This document shows, piece by piece, positions 31,318 to 39,561 of a stretch of DNA of 64,000 nucleotides. The stretch's first letter is position 1; each line of letters opens with the position of its first letter. The stretch comes from Thermoleophilales bacterium. Its GTDB lineage: Bacteria; Actinomycetota; Thermoleophilia; Solirubrobacterales; 70-9. The stretch spans positions 806,001 to 870,000 of the forward strand of contig JACJWZ010000001.1 of the NCBI GenBank assembly GCA_020636895.1. Direction: 5' to 3'. Under the pieces are notes generated by a model that saw nothing but the letters and a program-made list of their open reading frames with translations, made no database searches and was not told the origin of the DNA. The position numbers and the translations under genes are program-made.

Positions 31318-31524
31318 TCAGGGGAAGATCACCTCCCCGGTGGCGGCATCCGTCAGCGAGATGGCGAGCGCGGGGCAGGCCTCGGCGGCCGCCAGCAGGT
31401 CGGCGTCGGGCGCCGATCCGATCACGGTCGCGGTCTCCTCGAGCGCGAACGCGCCCGGAGCCATCTCCACGCAATCACCGTGCGCGCAGCACGCTTCCTG
31501 GTCGATCGTCGGTATTAGGGTCAT
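31318..31524 (-). CDS. Ferredoxin, [3Fe-4S] type
   Basis: 68 residues. The cluster ligands are the ACCAHGDC segment near the N-terminus and the later Cys of EACPALAI, the pattern of the small [3Fe-4S] ferredoxins that serve actinobacterial cytochromes P450 and oxygenases. It is last in a six-gene minus operon and its ATG overlaps the upstream reductase stop (ATGA). It is therefore the expected electron partner of the FAD reductase. Confidence 0.9.
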   Translation of the reverse strand: MTLIPTIDQEACCAHGDCVEMAPGAFALEETATVIGSAPDADLLAAAEACPALAISLTDAATGEVIFP

Positions 31525-32702
31525 CGGTCGGTCTCCTTCGTGTTCGGGGCTGGTCGGTTGGAGTCGGCGATGCAGCGACGGATCGCCGCGATCTCGCGTG
31601 GGCGGTCGAGGGCCAAACCGGCCACGGGCCGTCCGCGACGGAGATAGAGCGCCGAGAAGTCACGGGCGTCGGGATCGCCGTCGATCCGCACCTCGTCAGC
31701 GATGTCGGCATGGCCGACGTACTGGAGCCGGTGACCGTGCTGGTCGCTCCAGAACGAGGGCGGCGGGGGCTTCTGAGGGCTGTCACCCAGCATCGCCGCG
31801 GCCGCTGCGGTGCCCTGCCTGCTCGCGGCTTCCCAGTGCTCCGTTCTGACGTGGCGGCCCTGCACCTCGTCGAACGGGCGCGAGACGTCCCCGGCCGCGA
31901 AGACATCCGGGATGGACGTGCGCCCGGCTGGGTCGGTCAGGACGCCGGAAGGGTCGAGTCCGGTTCCGGCCAGCCATCCAGCCGCGGGCGCGACGCCGAC
32001 GCCGACGACCACCGCGTCGCAGCCGACGCGCTCGCCGGTGGCGAGCTCGAGCTCCTCGACGTGGCTATCGCCGTGAGCGGCGGTGATCTGCGCCGAGAGG
32101 ATCACCTTGACGCCCTCCTCGCGGTGCATCCGCACCAATCGGCGGCCGACGTCCACGCCCAGCAGTCCGGCGAGGGGGAGCTCCAGCGCTTCGACGATCG
32201 TCACCGACGCTCCGACCCTGCGCGCGGCCGACGCGACCTCCTGGCCGATGAATCCGGCGCCGACGACGACCAGGCGGACCCCCGGGGCGAGGATCGCGCC
32301 CAAGGCCCGCGCATCGGCGACGGTGCGCAGTGGGAGTGCGTTCTCGAACCCGCTCAGAAGCGGCAGCGGCCTCGCGCCGGCTCCCGTGGCGATGAGCAGC
32401 TTCTCGTAGCCGATCGCTTCCTCGCCGGCGAGCGTCACGGTCCGCCGGGCGGGCTCGAGCGCCTTCGCCGGCCGGCCGAGGACCAACTCGACGTCGTTGT
32501 CCGGGTACCAGCCCGCCTCCCGCAGGAACGCGGGCGTGCGGCTGAGCTCCTTCGAGAGGGGCGGCCGGTCGTAGGGCGCCTCGTGCTCCCCGCAGATCAG
32601 CCGGACCCGCCCGTCGTAGCCGCGTTTGCGCAGGGCCTCGGCACAGCGGAGGCCGGCCAATCCGCCTCCGACGACGACGATGCCGTCATCGGCGCGGCTC
32701 AT
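31521..32702 (-). CDS. FAD/NAD(P)H-dependent ferredoxin reductase
   Basis: 393 residues from the ATG at 32702, which overlaps the preceding stop. Two dinucleotide folds: GIVVVGGGLAGLRCAEAL for FAD and RLVVVGAGFIGQEVASAARR for NAD(P)H. FAD-contact residues are in ATGAGARPLP and the conserved VFAAGDVSRPF; the reductase C-terminal domain follows. It matches rubredoxin/ferredoxin reductases of the putidaredoxin-reductase type. It would transfer electrons from NAD(P)H to the downstream ferredoxin, and the operon suggests electrons may also go to or come from the membrane heme protein. Confidence 0.92.
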   Translation of the reverse strand: MSRADDGIVVVGGGLAGLRCAEALRKRGYDGRVRLICGEHEAPYDRPPLSKELSRTPAFLREAGWYPDNDVELVLGRPAKALEPARRTVTLAGEEAIGYEKLLIATGAGARPLPLLSGFENALPLRTVADARALGAILAPGVRLVVVGAGFIGQEVASAARRVGASVTIVEALELPLAGLLGVDVGRRLVRMHREEGVKVILSAQITAAHGDSHVEELELATGERVGCDAVVVGVGVAPAAGWLAGTGLDPSGVLTDPAGRTSIPDVFAAGDVSRPFDEVQGRHVRTEHWEAASRQGTAAAAAMLGDSPQKPPPPSFWSDQHGHRLQYVGHADIADEVRIDGDPDARDFSALYLRRGRPVAGLALDRPREIAAIRRCIADSNRPAPNTKETDR

Positions 32703-33319
32703 CGCGCGGCCTCCGATGCCGCGGGGGTGGGGGCGCCGGGTGCCCGCAGCCCTGGGCGATGGGCTGCGGTGCGGCGCTTGCGGCGCCACGGCTCGGTCGC
32801 CCGGGCCGCGAGGAGCGCGAGGATCGCGGGAGCGGTGATCAGCAGCCACCACCTCAGCAGGGGGGTCGATGCGTCCGTTCCGGCGCCGATGGTGTGGGCG
32901 ACCGACAGCGCGTAGACGAAGATCGTCAGCCGGTGCAGCCTGCGCCAAAGGCGCGGGCCGATGCTCCGCCGCACATAGAAGCTGAGGCCGAGCGCAGCCG
33001 CCAGGTAGCCGCCGGCGATGCCGAGCCCCACCCAGAGCGGCCGATAGTCGATCGCTCCCGGGATTGCGATGCCGGCGATGCCGGGGTGCAGGTAGGCGTC
33101 ACCGAGCAGGGTCACCCCGTGGACCGCAATGGCGACGAGGCCCGCAAGCGCGGTCTGCTCGTGCAGGGCGACCATCGTCTTCGCGCGGCCCGGCTTGCGC
33201 ATGATGCGCCCGGCCATCATCAGGCCGATCGCGACGGAGACCGTTATCAGCCCCAGCGCAACGAGCCCCGAGGCCCTGCTGGCAAGCCACCAGCCGTGTT
33301 CGTGTAGCGCCGAGATCAT
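32699..33319 (-). CDS. Ferric-reductase-like (YedZ/FRD) heme membrane protein
   Basis: 206 residues with about six hydrophobic segments: SGLVALGLITVSVAIGLMMA, TALAGLVAIAVHGVTLLG, PLWVGLGIAGGYLAAALGLS, LTIFVYALSVAHTIGAGTDA and LLRWWLLITAPAILALLAA. Histidines in VALHEQ, IAVHGV, RLHRL and SVAHTI are suitably placed to bind two b-type hemes. The family moves electrons across the membrane (MsrQ, ferric reductases). It overlaps apbE and the reductase gene by four bases each, so the three are tightly coupled. Confidence 0.87.
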   Translation of the reverse strand: MISALHEHGWWLASRASGLVALGLITVSVAIGLMMAGRIMRKPGRAKTMVALHEQTALAGLVAIAVHGVTLLGDAYLHPGIAGIAIPGAIDYRPLWVGLGIAGGYLAAALGLSFYVRRSIGPRLWRRLHRLTIFVYALSVAHTIGAGTDASTPLLRWWLLITAPAILALLAARATEPWRRKRRTAAHRPGLRAPGAPTPAASEAAR

Positions 33320-34293
33320 GCTGCGACCGCGTTCATCGGGATGACGACACGCCGGTTCGGCTGAAGGCGGATCGGGCCGATGGGCTCGATCTCACCGTCC
33401 TCGTGGACGATCAGCCCTCCGTGGCGCCGGAGGATCTCGGCTCCGCCGCCGGGGCCGGCGAGCAGGGCCGCCTTGCTCCGCGCCTCCGCTTCCACCGCGG
33501 TGGGTGCGAGCGCGGTCACGCCGACCAACCCGGTCCAGGCGGGACGGCCGGTCGAAGGGTCGATCAGGTGGTGGGCGAAGCCGCCGTCTTCGCGCTTCCA
33601 GACGCGAACGTTCAGCCCCGAGGTGGCGACGCCGCCGTTCCCGACCACGATCTTCTGATCACGCTCGCCCGTCAGCGGGTGCTCCACGAGGACCTCGAAC
33701 GGGTCCGCCGATGCACCCCCGACGCGGAGATCACCTCCGCAGCCGACCACGCATCGACTGAAGCCGGACAGCCCCTCGACAGCGAGGTCGGCCGCGAATC
33801 CCTTCCCGAAGCCGCCGCTGTCGATCCGGACTCCAGGCGGGCGGTGGACCACCCCGGCCTCGTGGTCGACCTCGATCAGCTCCCAGCGACGAGTGGGGCT
33901 GGGGCCGGCGGGCTTGCGCCCGGGCGCGAGAGCCAGCGCGTCCTGCAACCGCGCGGCGACGGCACCCTCGCGAGAGTGCCGGTACCCGGCGGCTTCGATC
34001 TCGTCGACCAGCGTCGGGTCGACGAGCCCGCCCGTCAGCTCCGCCACCTCGCGGGCGGCGTCGAGCGCGTCCAGCATCAACGGCGAGGCGGGGACGGTCG
34101 CGCGCGGGTCGGCGTTGAGCCGCGAGAGCTCGCTCGTGGGCCGGAACCGTGACAGCCGCCGCTCGAATTCGGCGATGAACGCGATCGTCTCCGCTGCGGC
34201 GGCCGCTGGATCACGCCCGTCGCAAGCCGGTCCCTCGACGATCAGCCGAACCTCGGATCCCATCGCACGGAAGGTCGAGTCGTGGGTGCTCAT
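33316..34293 (-). CDS. apbE: FAD:protein FMN transferase (ApbE)
   Basis: 325 residues. ApbE attaches FMN covalently to Ser/Thr of extracytoplasmic redox proteins. Motifs seen: STFRAMGSEVRLIV, the FAD-binding segment IDSGGFGKGFAADLA (usually DxGGxxKGxxxD), GNGGVATSG, HHLIDPSTGRPA and a late VTALAPTAVEAEARSKAALL. No N-terminal lipobox or clear signal peptide is visible, unlike many exported ApbE proteins. No protein in the operon shows the usual FMN-binding target motif, so its substrate is elsewhere or atypical. Confidence 0.93.
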   Translation of the reverse strand: MSTHDSTFRAMGSEVRLIVEGPACDGRDPAAAAAETIAFIAEFERRLSRFRPTSELSRLNADPRATVPASPLMLDALDAAREVAELTGGLVDPTLVDEIEAAGYRHSREGAVAARLQDALALAPGRKPAGPSPTRRWELIEVDHEAGVVHRPPGVRIDSGGFGKGFAADLAVEGLSGFSRCVVGCGGDLRVGGASADPFEVLVEHPLTGERDQKIVVGNGGVATSGLNVRVWKREDGGFAHHLIDPSTGRPAWTGLVGVTALAPTAVEAEARSKAALLAGPGGGAEILRRHGGLIVHEDGEIEPIGPIRLQPNRRVVIPMNAVAA

Positions 34294-34685
34294 GAGCTCG
34301 AGGTGACCGGAGGCGCCGGGGCCGGGGCCGGGGCGGGCGACGGCGAGGGCGTCGCCGCTGCCGGGGCCGGGGCCGGGGCCAGGTTGACGGTGGGCGTCGG
34401 GCTCGCCGCCGGGCTTCCTGATTGCGAGGAAGGGGGACGGGGCAGATGGACGACCTTCGTCCGGATCACCCGGCGATGGACGACGCCGCGCGTCGCGACT
34501 CCCTTCGAGTCGCTCGCGACGCTCGCCCCCAGCGCGGGGTCCCGTCCCGAGCTCAGCTGGAAGGCGAGGAACTCGAACAGGACGAGGAACGTCGCCGCGG
34601 CCGCGAGGATCGTCGGCCCGAACCGCGGACCGCGCCGGGCACTGGCCGGGCGGGGAGCCGGGGCCGGGGAGGGCACGTCAGTCAT
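34290..34685 (-). CDS. Small anchored protein of the redox operon, Pro/Ala-rich outside domain
   Basis: 131 residues from the ATG at 34685, which overlaps the preceding stop by eight bases. A basic cytoplasmic N-terminus (PRPASARRGPRFG) precedes one membrane helix (TILAAAATFLVLFEFLAFQL), the sequence SSGRDPALG, and a segment VVHRRVIRTKVVHLP that resembles RVIHRRIEVHPK in the upstream neighbour. A Pro/Ala/Ser tail follows. Not recognised as a named family. Its fixed place with apbE and the heme protein suggests a wall-facing component. Confidence 0.75.
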   Translation of the reverse strand: MTDVPSPAPAPRPASARRGPRFGPTILAAAATFLVLFEFLAFQLSSGRDPALGASVASDSKGVATRGVVHRRVIRTKVVHLPRPPSSQSGSPAASPTPTVNLAPAPAPAAATPSPSPAPAPAPAPPVTSSS

Positions 34686-35091
34686 CGGTGCCCTCGCTCT
34701 CGCCCTCGTTCTCGCTCTGGCCTCGATCGTCATCCGTCGCGTTCGCACCGCTCCCGGAGCCGCTCGTATGGGTCGAGACCGGGGGTGGCGCCGAGCTGCC
34801 GTCCGGCGTCGCCGAGACGGGGGTCACCGGCGACGGCGTGACGGCGGGAGCCGGGGTGGCCTGGGGCTCCACGGCGGGTGTGCCCGGATCGCTTGCGTCG
34901 ACCGCCCGGCTCTTGGGGTGCACCTCGATCCGCCGATGGATGACCCGCGTCTTCACCTTGGGGTCGGGGTTGGCGCTCGCCTTCACCGCGGCCGAAGTCG
35001 GCGCGTCGTTGGTGCCGAGCGCGAAGCCGGCGAGTCCTCCGAGCCCGAGGACCGTTGCCCCGGCGGCGATCTTCATTCTCACGTCGTTCAC
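34678..35091 (-). CDS. Small anchored or secreted protein, first gene of the redox operon
   Basis: 137 residues from a GTG with AAGGAG seven bases upstream. A single hydrophobic N-terminal segment (IAAGATVLGLGGLAGFALG) acts as anchor. The outside part has RVIHRRIEVHPK and a long Pro/Thr/Ser tail ending in acidic residues. It shares the HRR motif with the next gene and may be a diverged relative. Family not recognised. It is transcribed divergently from the response regulator gene across 140 bases, so its promoter probably lies in the same regulated region. Confidence 0.75.
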   Translation of the reverse strand: MNDVRMKIAAGATVLGLGGLAGFALGTNDAPTSAAVKASANPDPKVKTRVIHRRIEVHPKSRAVDASDPGTPAVEPQATPAPAVTPSPVTPVSATPDGSSAPPPVSTHTSGSGSGANATDDDRGQSENEGESEGTDD

Positions 35092-35219
35092 GTCGATGCT
35101 CCTTGTCGGATTGGCAACTGACGCGAGCTTGCAGGTCGCCCGGGAAGCCGATGCAAAGGCCCGGGTAAAGACTTGGACAAGCTTCAGGCGATGCTCTATG
35201 ACGGCCCCGGAGTCGGCTC

Positions 35220-35225
35220 TACAGT
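35220..35225 (+). promoter_or_regulatory. -10 element (TACAGT) for the response regulator gene, leaderless type
   Basis: TACAGT ends six bases before the ATG at 35232. The intergenic region towards the redox operon also holds two CCCGGG palindromes about 15 bases apart (near 35139-35165), possible regulator sites. Confidence 0.5.
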
Positions 35226-35231
35226 TGCGTC

Positions 35232-35942
35232 ATGGCCGCCTCGAGCTCGCGTGTGATCCTCTTCGTGGAGGACGAGGAGGCGATCTCGGCGCCGTTCTCG
35301 AAGGTCCTCGCCCGCGAGGGCTTCGAGCCGGTGGTCGCCAGGACCTCGGCCGACGCTCTCGAGCTGATGGGGAGGATCGACCCGGACCTCGTGCTCCTCG
35401 ATCTGACGCTTCCCGACGGGGACGGCCGAGACGTCTGCCGCGAGCTGCGCAGGACCTCCGACGTCCCGATCGTGATGCTGACCGCCCGGGGAAGCGAGAT
35501 GGATCGGGTGGTCGGGCTCGAGATGGGGGCCGACGACTACGTCGTCAAGCCTTTCAGCGGTGCCGAGGTCGTCTCGCGCATCCGCGCTGTGCTCCGCCGC
35601 AGCGGCCGCGATGCGCGCGGCGTGGTCGCGATGCGGATCGGCGACATCGAGATCGACCCCGGGGCACGGAAGGCGAGCATCGGCGGAGAGGCCTTGTCGC
35701 TGACGCGCAAGGAGTTCGATCTGCTGGCCGAATTGGCGCGTAACGCCGGCCAGGTCGTGTCACGGGAGGACCTGATGTCTCGCGTCTGGGACGTCAACTG
35801 GTTCGGGTCGACGAAGACGCTCGATGTCCATATCGGCGGCCTGCGGCGCAAGCTCGGCGATGATCCGGCCGCGCCCGAGTACATCGAGACGGTTCGCGGT
35901 GTCGGGTTCCGCCTCGACGTCCCGGGAGAGTCGCCGGCTTGA
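35232..35942 (+). CDS. OmpR-family response regulator
   Basis: 236 residues. The receiver domain (about 1-122) has acidic FVEDEEAIS, the phospho-acceptor Asp in DLVLLDLTLPDGDG, Thr in VMLTARG and Lys in YVVKPF. The winged-helix DNA-binding domain (about 138-232) contains LTRKEFDLLAELARNAGQVV and RRKLGDD. Four bases overlap the kinase gene. It is divergent from the redox operon, its most likely target. Confidence 0.95.
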   Translation: MAASSSRVILFVEDEEAISAPFSKVLAREGFEPVVARTSADALELMGRIDPDLVLLDLTLPDGDGRDVCRELRRTSDVPIVMLTARGSEMDRVVGLEMGADDYVVKPFSGAEVVSRIRAVLRRSGRDARGVVAMRIGDIEIDPGARKASIGGEALSLTRKEFDLLAELARNAGQVVSREDLMSRVWDVNWFGSTKTLDVHIGGLRRKLGDDPAAPEYIETVRGVGFRLDVPGESPA

Positions 35943-37333
35943 CGCTTCGCCGGACCCTCCTCCTCGCCGTCTCCTACGTGCTGCTGCTCGCGGTGGTGGC
36001 TTTCGGCGTTCCGCTCGCCGTCAGCCTTCGTGACCGGGTCGATGCCGAGGTGCGCGGCCAGGCCCGCAGTCAGGCCGACCTGCTGGCGGCGAGCGCCAGC
36101 GAGCTGCTCTCCCCGTCCGACCGCTCTGCGCTCGGCCGGTTGGTGGACTCCTCGGCCGAGTCGGTTCGCGGCCGCGTGATCGTCGTCAACGCATCCGGAA
36201 AGGTCCTTTCCGACAGCGCCGGCCCGGGCGAGGTGGGAAGCGACTTCTCCACCCGGCCCGAGATCGAGGCGGCCACCAACGGCTCCACCTACCAGGAGCA
36301 GCGATACAGCCAGACCCTTTCGACCGACATCCTGGCGACGGCGGTGCCGGTCCTCGAACGCGGCCTCCCGGTCGGTGCGGTGCGCGTGACGCAGAGCGTC
36401 GACGCCGTCAACGGCGCCGTGCATCGGTCGATCGCCGGGATCGCTGTGCTCGGAGCCTGCGTGCTGGCCCTGGGGTTGATCGCCGGCGCGCTGATCGCCC
36501 AGCGCATCGCGAAGCCGATCGGGCGGCTCGCCGACGCGGCGAATGACGTCGCCGCAGGTGATCTGGACGTGCGGGCGCCGGTCGAGGGCACGGTCGAGCA
36601 GCGCAAGCTCGCGCGGAGCTTCAATGAGATGACCGCGCGCGTCGGCCGGATGCTTCAGGGGCAGCGCGACTTCGTCGCCGATTCGTCCCACCAGCTGCGA
36701 ACCCCGCTGACCGGCCTTCGGCTCCAGGTCGAGGAGATCCGTCACGAGGCAACCGGCGCCGAGGCCCGTATGGCCGCCGATGCGGCTCTGCGGGAGGTCG
36801 ATCGGCTGACCGCGATGGTCAACGAGCTGCTCGTCCTGAGCCGGGCGGGAGAGCATGAGCTTCCGGCGGAGGACGTCGACCTGACCGAGACCGCCGACCG
36901 TCTCGTCAGCCGCTGGCGGCGGGCCGCGGGCGAACGCCGGATCTCACTGCGGCGCAGCTCCGACGGGCGCGGGAGGACTGTCGGCTGCGCCCCGGCGGAC
37001 CTCGACCGGGCGCTCGACGCCCTCGCCGAGAACGCGATCCTGTACTCGCCGCAGGGAGGGGAGGTCGAGATCCACGACGACGCTGAATCGATCGCGATCC
37101 TCGACCGGGGCCCCGGATTCGAGGAGGGCGAGCGCGAGGCGGTGCTCGAACGCTTCTACCGTGGCAGCGCCGGACGGCGCGGCCCCCAGGGAACGGGCCT
37201 CGGCCTGCCGATCGCGGCCGAGCTCGCAGGTCAGTGGGGGGGAGTGCTGACCCTGCAGGACCGGCGAGGTGGCGGGGCTCAAGCCCGGATCTCGTTCCCC
37301 GAGGCCTCCGCGCGAGGAAAGCGGGACCGATGA
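35939..37333 (+). CDS. Sensor histidine kinase
   Basis: 464 residues. Membrane helices at about 6-26 (LLAVSYVLLLAVVAFGVPLA) and 163-186 flank an outside sensor domain of about 135 residues with no recognised fold. A HAMP domain follows (QRIAKPIGRLADAANDVAAG), then HisKA with the phospho-acceptor in DSSHQLRTPLTGL, and HATPase with N-box LAENAILYSP, ILDRGPGFEEGE and GTGLGLPIA. It phosphorylates the adjacent response regulator. Its stop overlaps the ATG of a small anchored protein. Confidence 0.95.
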   Translation: MTLRRTLLLAVSYVLLLAVVAFGVPLAVSLRDRVDAEVRGQARSQADLLAASASELLSPSDRSALGRLVDSSAESVRGRVIVVNASGKVLSDSAGPGEVGSDFSTRPEIEAATNGSTYQEQRYSQTLSTDILATAVPVLERGLPVGAVRVTQSVDAVNGAVHRSIAGIAVLGACVLALGLIAGALIAQRIAKPIGRLADAANDVAAGDLDVRAPVEGTVEQRKLARSFNEMTARVGRMLQGQRDFVADSSHQLRTPLTGLRLQVEEIRHEATGAEARMAADAALREVDRLTAMVNELLVLSRAGEHELPAEDVDLTETADRLVSRWRRAAGERRISLRRSSDGRGRTVGCAPADLDRALDALAENAILYSPQGGEVEIHDDAESIAILDRGPGFEEGEREAVLERFYRGSAGRRGPQGTGLGLPIAAELAGQWGGVLTLQDRRGGGAQARISFPEASARGKRDR

Positions 37334-37674
37334 AGCTCCAGATTCCCACCGCTCTGTCCTGGGTCCTACTCGCGCTTGCGGGCCTGGCGATCGCCGTCGG
37401 GGTCGGAATCGCGGCCAGCTCCCTGACGAGCCAGCGGATCGGGCTGGCCTCGGAGCCGCTGCAGGCCGGCGAGGCGCTCGCACCCGCCTCCACACGTCAT
37501 GGCGGCGGCGGCCATCGGAACGGTGGCGACGGCCACAGCGGGGACGGCGGCGAGTCGACCACGTCGCCCGATGCCACGACCAGCACCACGCCTCAGCAGA
37601 CCACGACGACCACCGTCCCCCCGGTCTCCCCCGACGACTCCGGAGAAGGGGGCGAGGCTTCCGAGGACGATTGA
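37330..37674 (+). CDS. Small membrane-anchored protein cotranscribed with the two-component system
   Basis: 114 residues, ATG overlapping the kinase stop (ATGA). One membrane helix (SWVLLALAGLAIAVGVGIAA) is followed by ASSLTSQRIGLASEPLQAGE, then a His/Gly stretch (RHGGGGHRNGGDGHSG), a Thr-rich linker and an acidic end. The SLTSQRIGLASEP segment looks conserved, but I cannot name a family. The His/Gly part could bind metal. Its position suggests an accessory to the sensor or to the redox system. Confidence 0.75.
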   Translation: MKLQIPTALSWVLLALAGLAIAVGVGIAASSLTSQRIGLASEPLQAGEALAPASTRHGGGGHRNGGDGHSGDGGESTTSPDATTSTTPQQTTTTTVPPVSPDDSGEGGEASEDD

Positions 37675-37679
37675 CCCCT

Positions 37680-38906
37680 TCAGGCGCGCTGCGCCGTCAC
37701 CTGGAAGATCGAGGTGAATCCGTTCTCGAAGCCGTTGCGGGCGGCGCGGAGGTAGAGGCGCCAGACGCGGACCCGCTCCGGCCCGGCGAGCTCGATGGCG
37801 CGGTCCAGGTTCTCGTCGAGCCGCCGCGCCCAGTGCCTGAGCGTCTCGGCGTAGTCGGCGCGGAAGCCCTCGGCGAGGGTCGGCTCGAAGCCGGCGCGCT
37901 CGAGCGCGAGGGTCACGCGGCTCAGGTGCAGGGGGTCGGCGTCGGGGAAGACGTAGCGCTCCGAGAACGGTCCCGCCTCGGGATCGGTGTGGCGGAGACG
38001 GGCGATGCCGTGGTTGAGGAGGCGCCCGCCGCTGGGCAGCAGGCCGGCGAGCTGCTCCGCGTAGAGGTCGATGTTCTCGCCGCCGACGTGCTCGACCATG
38101 CCGATGCTGGCGATCGCGTCGAAGGGCTCGCCCGCGACCGCGGCAGCGTCGCGGTAGTCCATGACCCTGATCTCGACCTCGTCGCCGACACCGGCGTCGA
38201 TCGCGCGCTGCCTGGCCACCCGCGCCTGCGGCTCCGACAGCGTGATCCCGACCACGTTCACGCCGTGTCTCGTGGCCGCGTGCGTCGCGAAGCTGCCCCA
38301 GCCGCAGCCGATGTCGAGGACGCGCTCGCCCTCCTTCAGCCCGAGCTTGGTGCAGACCAGCTCGAGCTTCTGCTCCTGCGCCTGCTCAAGCGTCTCGGCG
38401 CCGTACTTCCAGATCGCGCAGCTGTAGGTCATCGACTCGTCGAGGAAGAGCGCGAAGAACTCCGGCGGCAGGTCGTAGTGGTGGCGGACCGATCGGGCGT
38501 CGCGTTCCTTCGAGCGCCGCGTTCCCTGCGGCCGCAGCTCGGCGCGCGGCGGGGAGGGGGGAAGTGCGAGGCCGTTCGCCGCCAATGCCGCGAGCGCCAG
38601 CTTCCCCTTCGCCGCTCCGTCGATCGGCGGCGGCTTCCACTCGTCCAGCATCCGCATGACCGCGTCGATGTCGTCGACCTCGAGGTCGCCCGTCACGTAG
38701 GCGCGGCCGACGCCGAGCTGCCCCGGCGCGCGCAGCGCGTGCCCCACCGCGGCGGGGGAGCGGACGGTGAAGCGCGGCCCGTCTCCGTTCGTCGAGCTGC
38801 TTGTCGAGGGAAGCTCGGTTCCGTCCCAGAAGCGAACCGAGAACGGGCGCTCGGGGAGCGCCTTCCTCAGCTCGTTGCGGAGCGGAGCGGTTCTGGCGAA
38901 TGCCAC
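37680..38906 (-). CDS. cfa: Cyclopropane-fatty-acyl-phospholipid synthase family methyltransferase
   Basis: 408 residues, GTG start. The N-terminal lipid-binding region (about 1-125) precedes a SAM methyltransferase with VLDIGCGWGSFA, EIRVMDYRD and SIGMVEHVG. The sequence HHYDLPPEFFALFLDESMTYSCA is diagnostic of CFA synthases. The enzyme methylenates unsaturated acyl chains in membrane phospholipids. TAGGAT ends six bases before the GTG, so the transcript is probably leaderless. It is head to head with efp and converges on the sensor operon. Confidence 0.93.
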   Translation of the reverse strand: MAFARTAPLRNELRKALPERPFSVRFWDGTELPSTSSSTNGDGPRFTVRSPAAVGHALRAPGQLGVGRAYVTGDLEVDDIDAVMRMLDEWKPPPIDGAAKGKLALAALAANGLALPPSPPRAELRPQGTRRSKERDARSVRHHYDLPPEFFALFLDESMTYSCAIWKYGAETLEQAQEQKLELVCTKLGLKEGERVLDIGCGWGSFATHAATRHGVNVVGITLSEPQARVARQRAIDAGVGDEVEIRVMDYRDAAAVAGEPFDAIASIGMVEHVGGENIDLYAEQLAGLLPSGGRLLNHGIARLRHTDPEAGPFSERYVFPDADPLHLSRVTLALERAGFEPTLAEGFRADYAETLRHWARRLDENLDRAIELAGPERVRVWRLYLRAARNGFENGFTSIFQVTAQRA

Positions 38907-38912
38907 GCTCCG

Positions 38913-38949
38913 ATCCTAGGCCGTCCCACTCGTTCGGGACCGCTACCCT
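38913..38949. promoter_or_regulatory. Divergent leaderless-type promoters of cfa and efp
   Basis: On minus, TAGGAT (plus 38913-38918) ends six bases before the cfa GTG. On plus, TACCCT (38944-38949) ends eight bases before the efp GTG. Only 51 bases separate the two start codons. Confidence 0.6.
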
Positions 38950-38957
38950 CCGCCGCC

Positions 38958-39518
38958 GTGATCAGCACCGCGCAGTTCAAGAACGGGACCCACATCGAGG
39001 TCGACGGCAAGATCTACCGGATCATGGAGTTCCAGCACGTCAAGCCCGGCAAGGGTGGGGCGTTCGTGCGGTCGAAGCTGCGTCGCGTCGAGGACGGGTC
39101 GGTGATCGACAAGACCTTCCGCGCCGGCGAGAAGTTCCGCCCGGTCCGCACCGAGACGCGGAAGATGCAGTACCTCTACGACTCCGGCGACGCGAAGGTG
39201 TTCATGGACACCTCCAGCTACGACCAGATCGAGCTCGGGGCCGATGTCACCGGCGAGGAGATGCAGTGGGTCCGTCCCAACGACGAGGTCGAGGTCCTGC
39301 TCGTCGACGAGCAGCCCGCCGGGATCCAGATCCCGAGCGCGGTCGATCTCGAGGTGACCGAGACGCAGCCCGGCCTCAAGGGCGACACCGCCTCCGGCGG
39401 CGGCACGAAGCCGGCGACGCTCGAGACCGGCGTCACGATCGAGGTGCCGCTCTTCATCGACGAGGGCGAGAGGGTCCGCGTCGACACACGCTCCGGCGCC
39501 TACGTCTCGCGCGCGTAG
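38958..39518 (+). CDS. efp: Translation elongation factor P
   Basis: 186 residues, GTG start. Three beta-barrel domains: the KOW-like N-domain with the tip loop KPGKGGAF (Lys is the residue modified in some bacteria), the central domain, and the OB C-domain with LFIDEGERVRVDTRSGAYVSR. EF-P relieves ribosome stalling at polyproline, relevant for the many Pro-rich proteins here. It begins the conserved efp-nusB-xseB-ispA-dxs run and has a leaderless-type promoter. Confidence 0.96.
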   Translation: MISTAQFKNGTHIEVDGKIYRIMEFQHVKPGKGGAFVRSKLRRVEDGSVIDKTFRAGEKFRPVRTETRKMQYLYDSGDAKVFMDTSSYDQIELGADVTGEEMQWVRPNDEVEVLLVDEQPAGIQIPSAVDLEVTETQPGLKGDTASGGGTKPATLETGVTIEVPLFIDEGERVRVDTRSGAYVSRA

Positions 39519-39547
39519 GCGGCGCGGATGCCGCCGAGCGCGGCGCG

Positions 39548-39553
39548 TAACCT
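39548..39553 (+). promoter_or_regulatory. -10 element (TAACCT) for nusB, leaderless type
   Basis: TAACCT ends eight bases before the ATG at 39562. Confidence 0.5.
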
Positions 39554-39561
39554 GCACGGCC

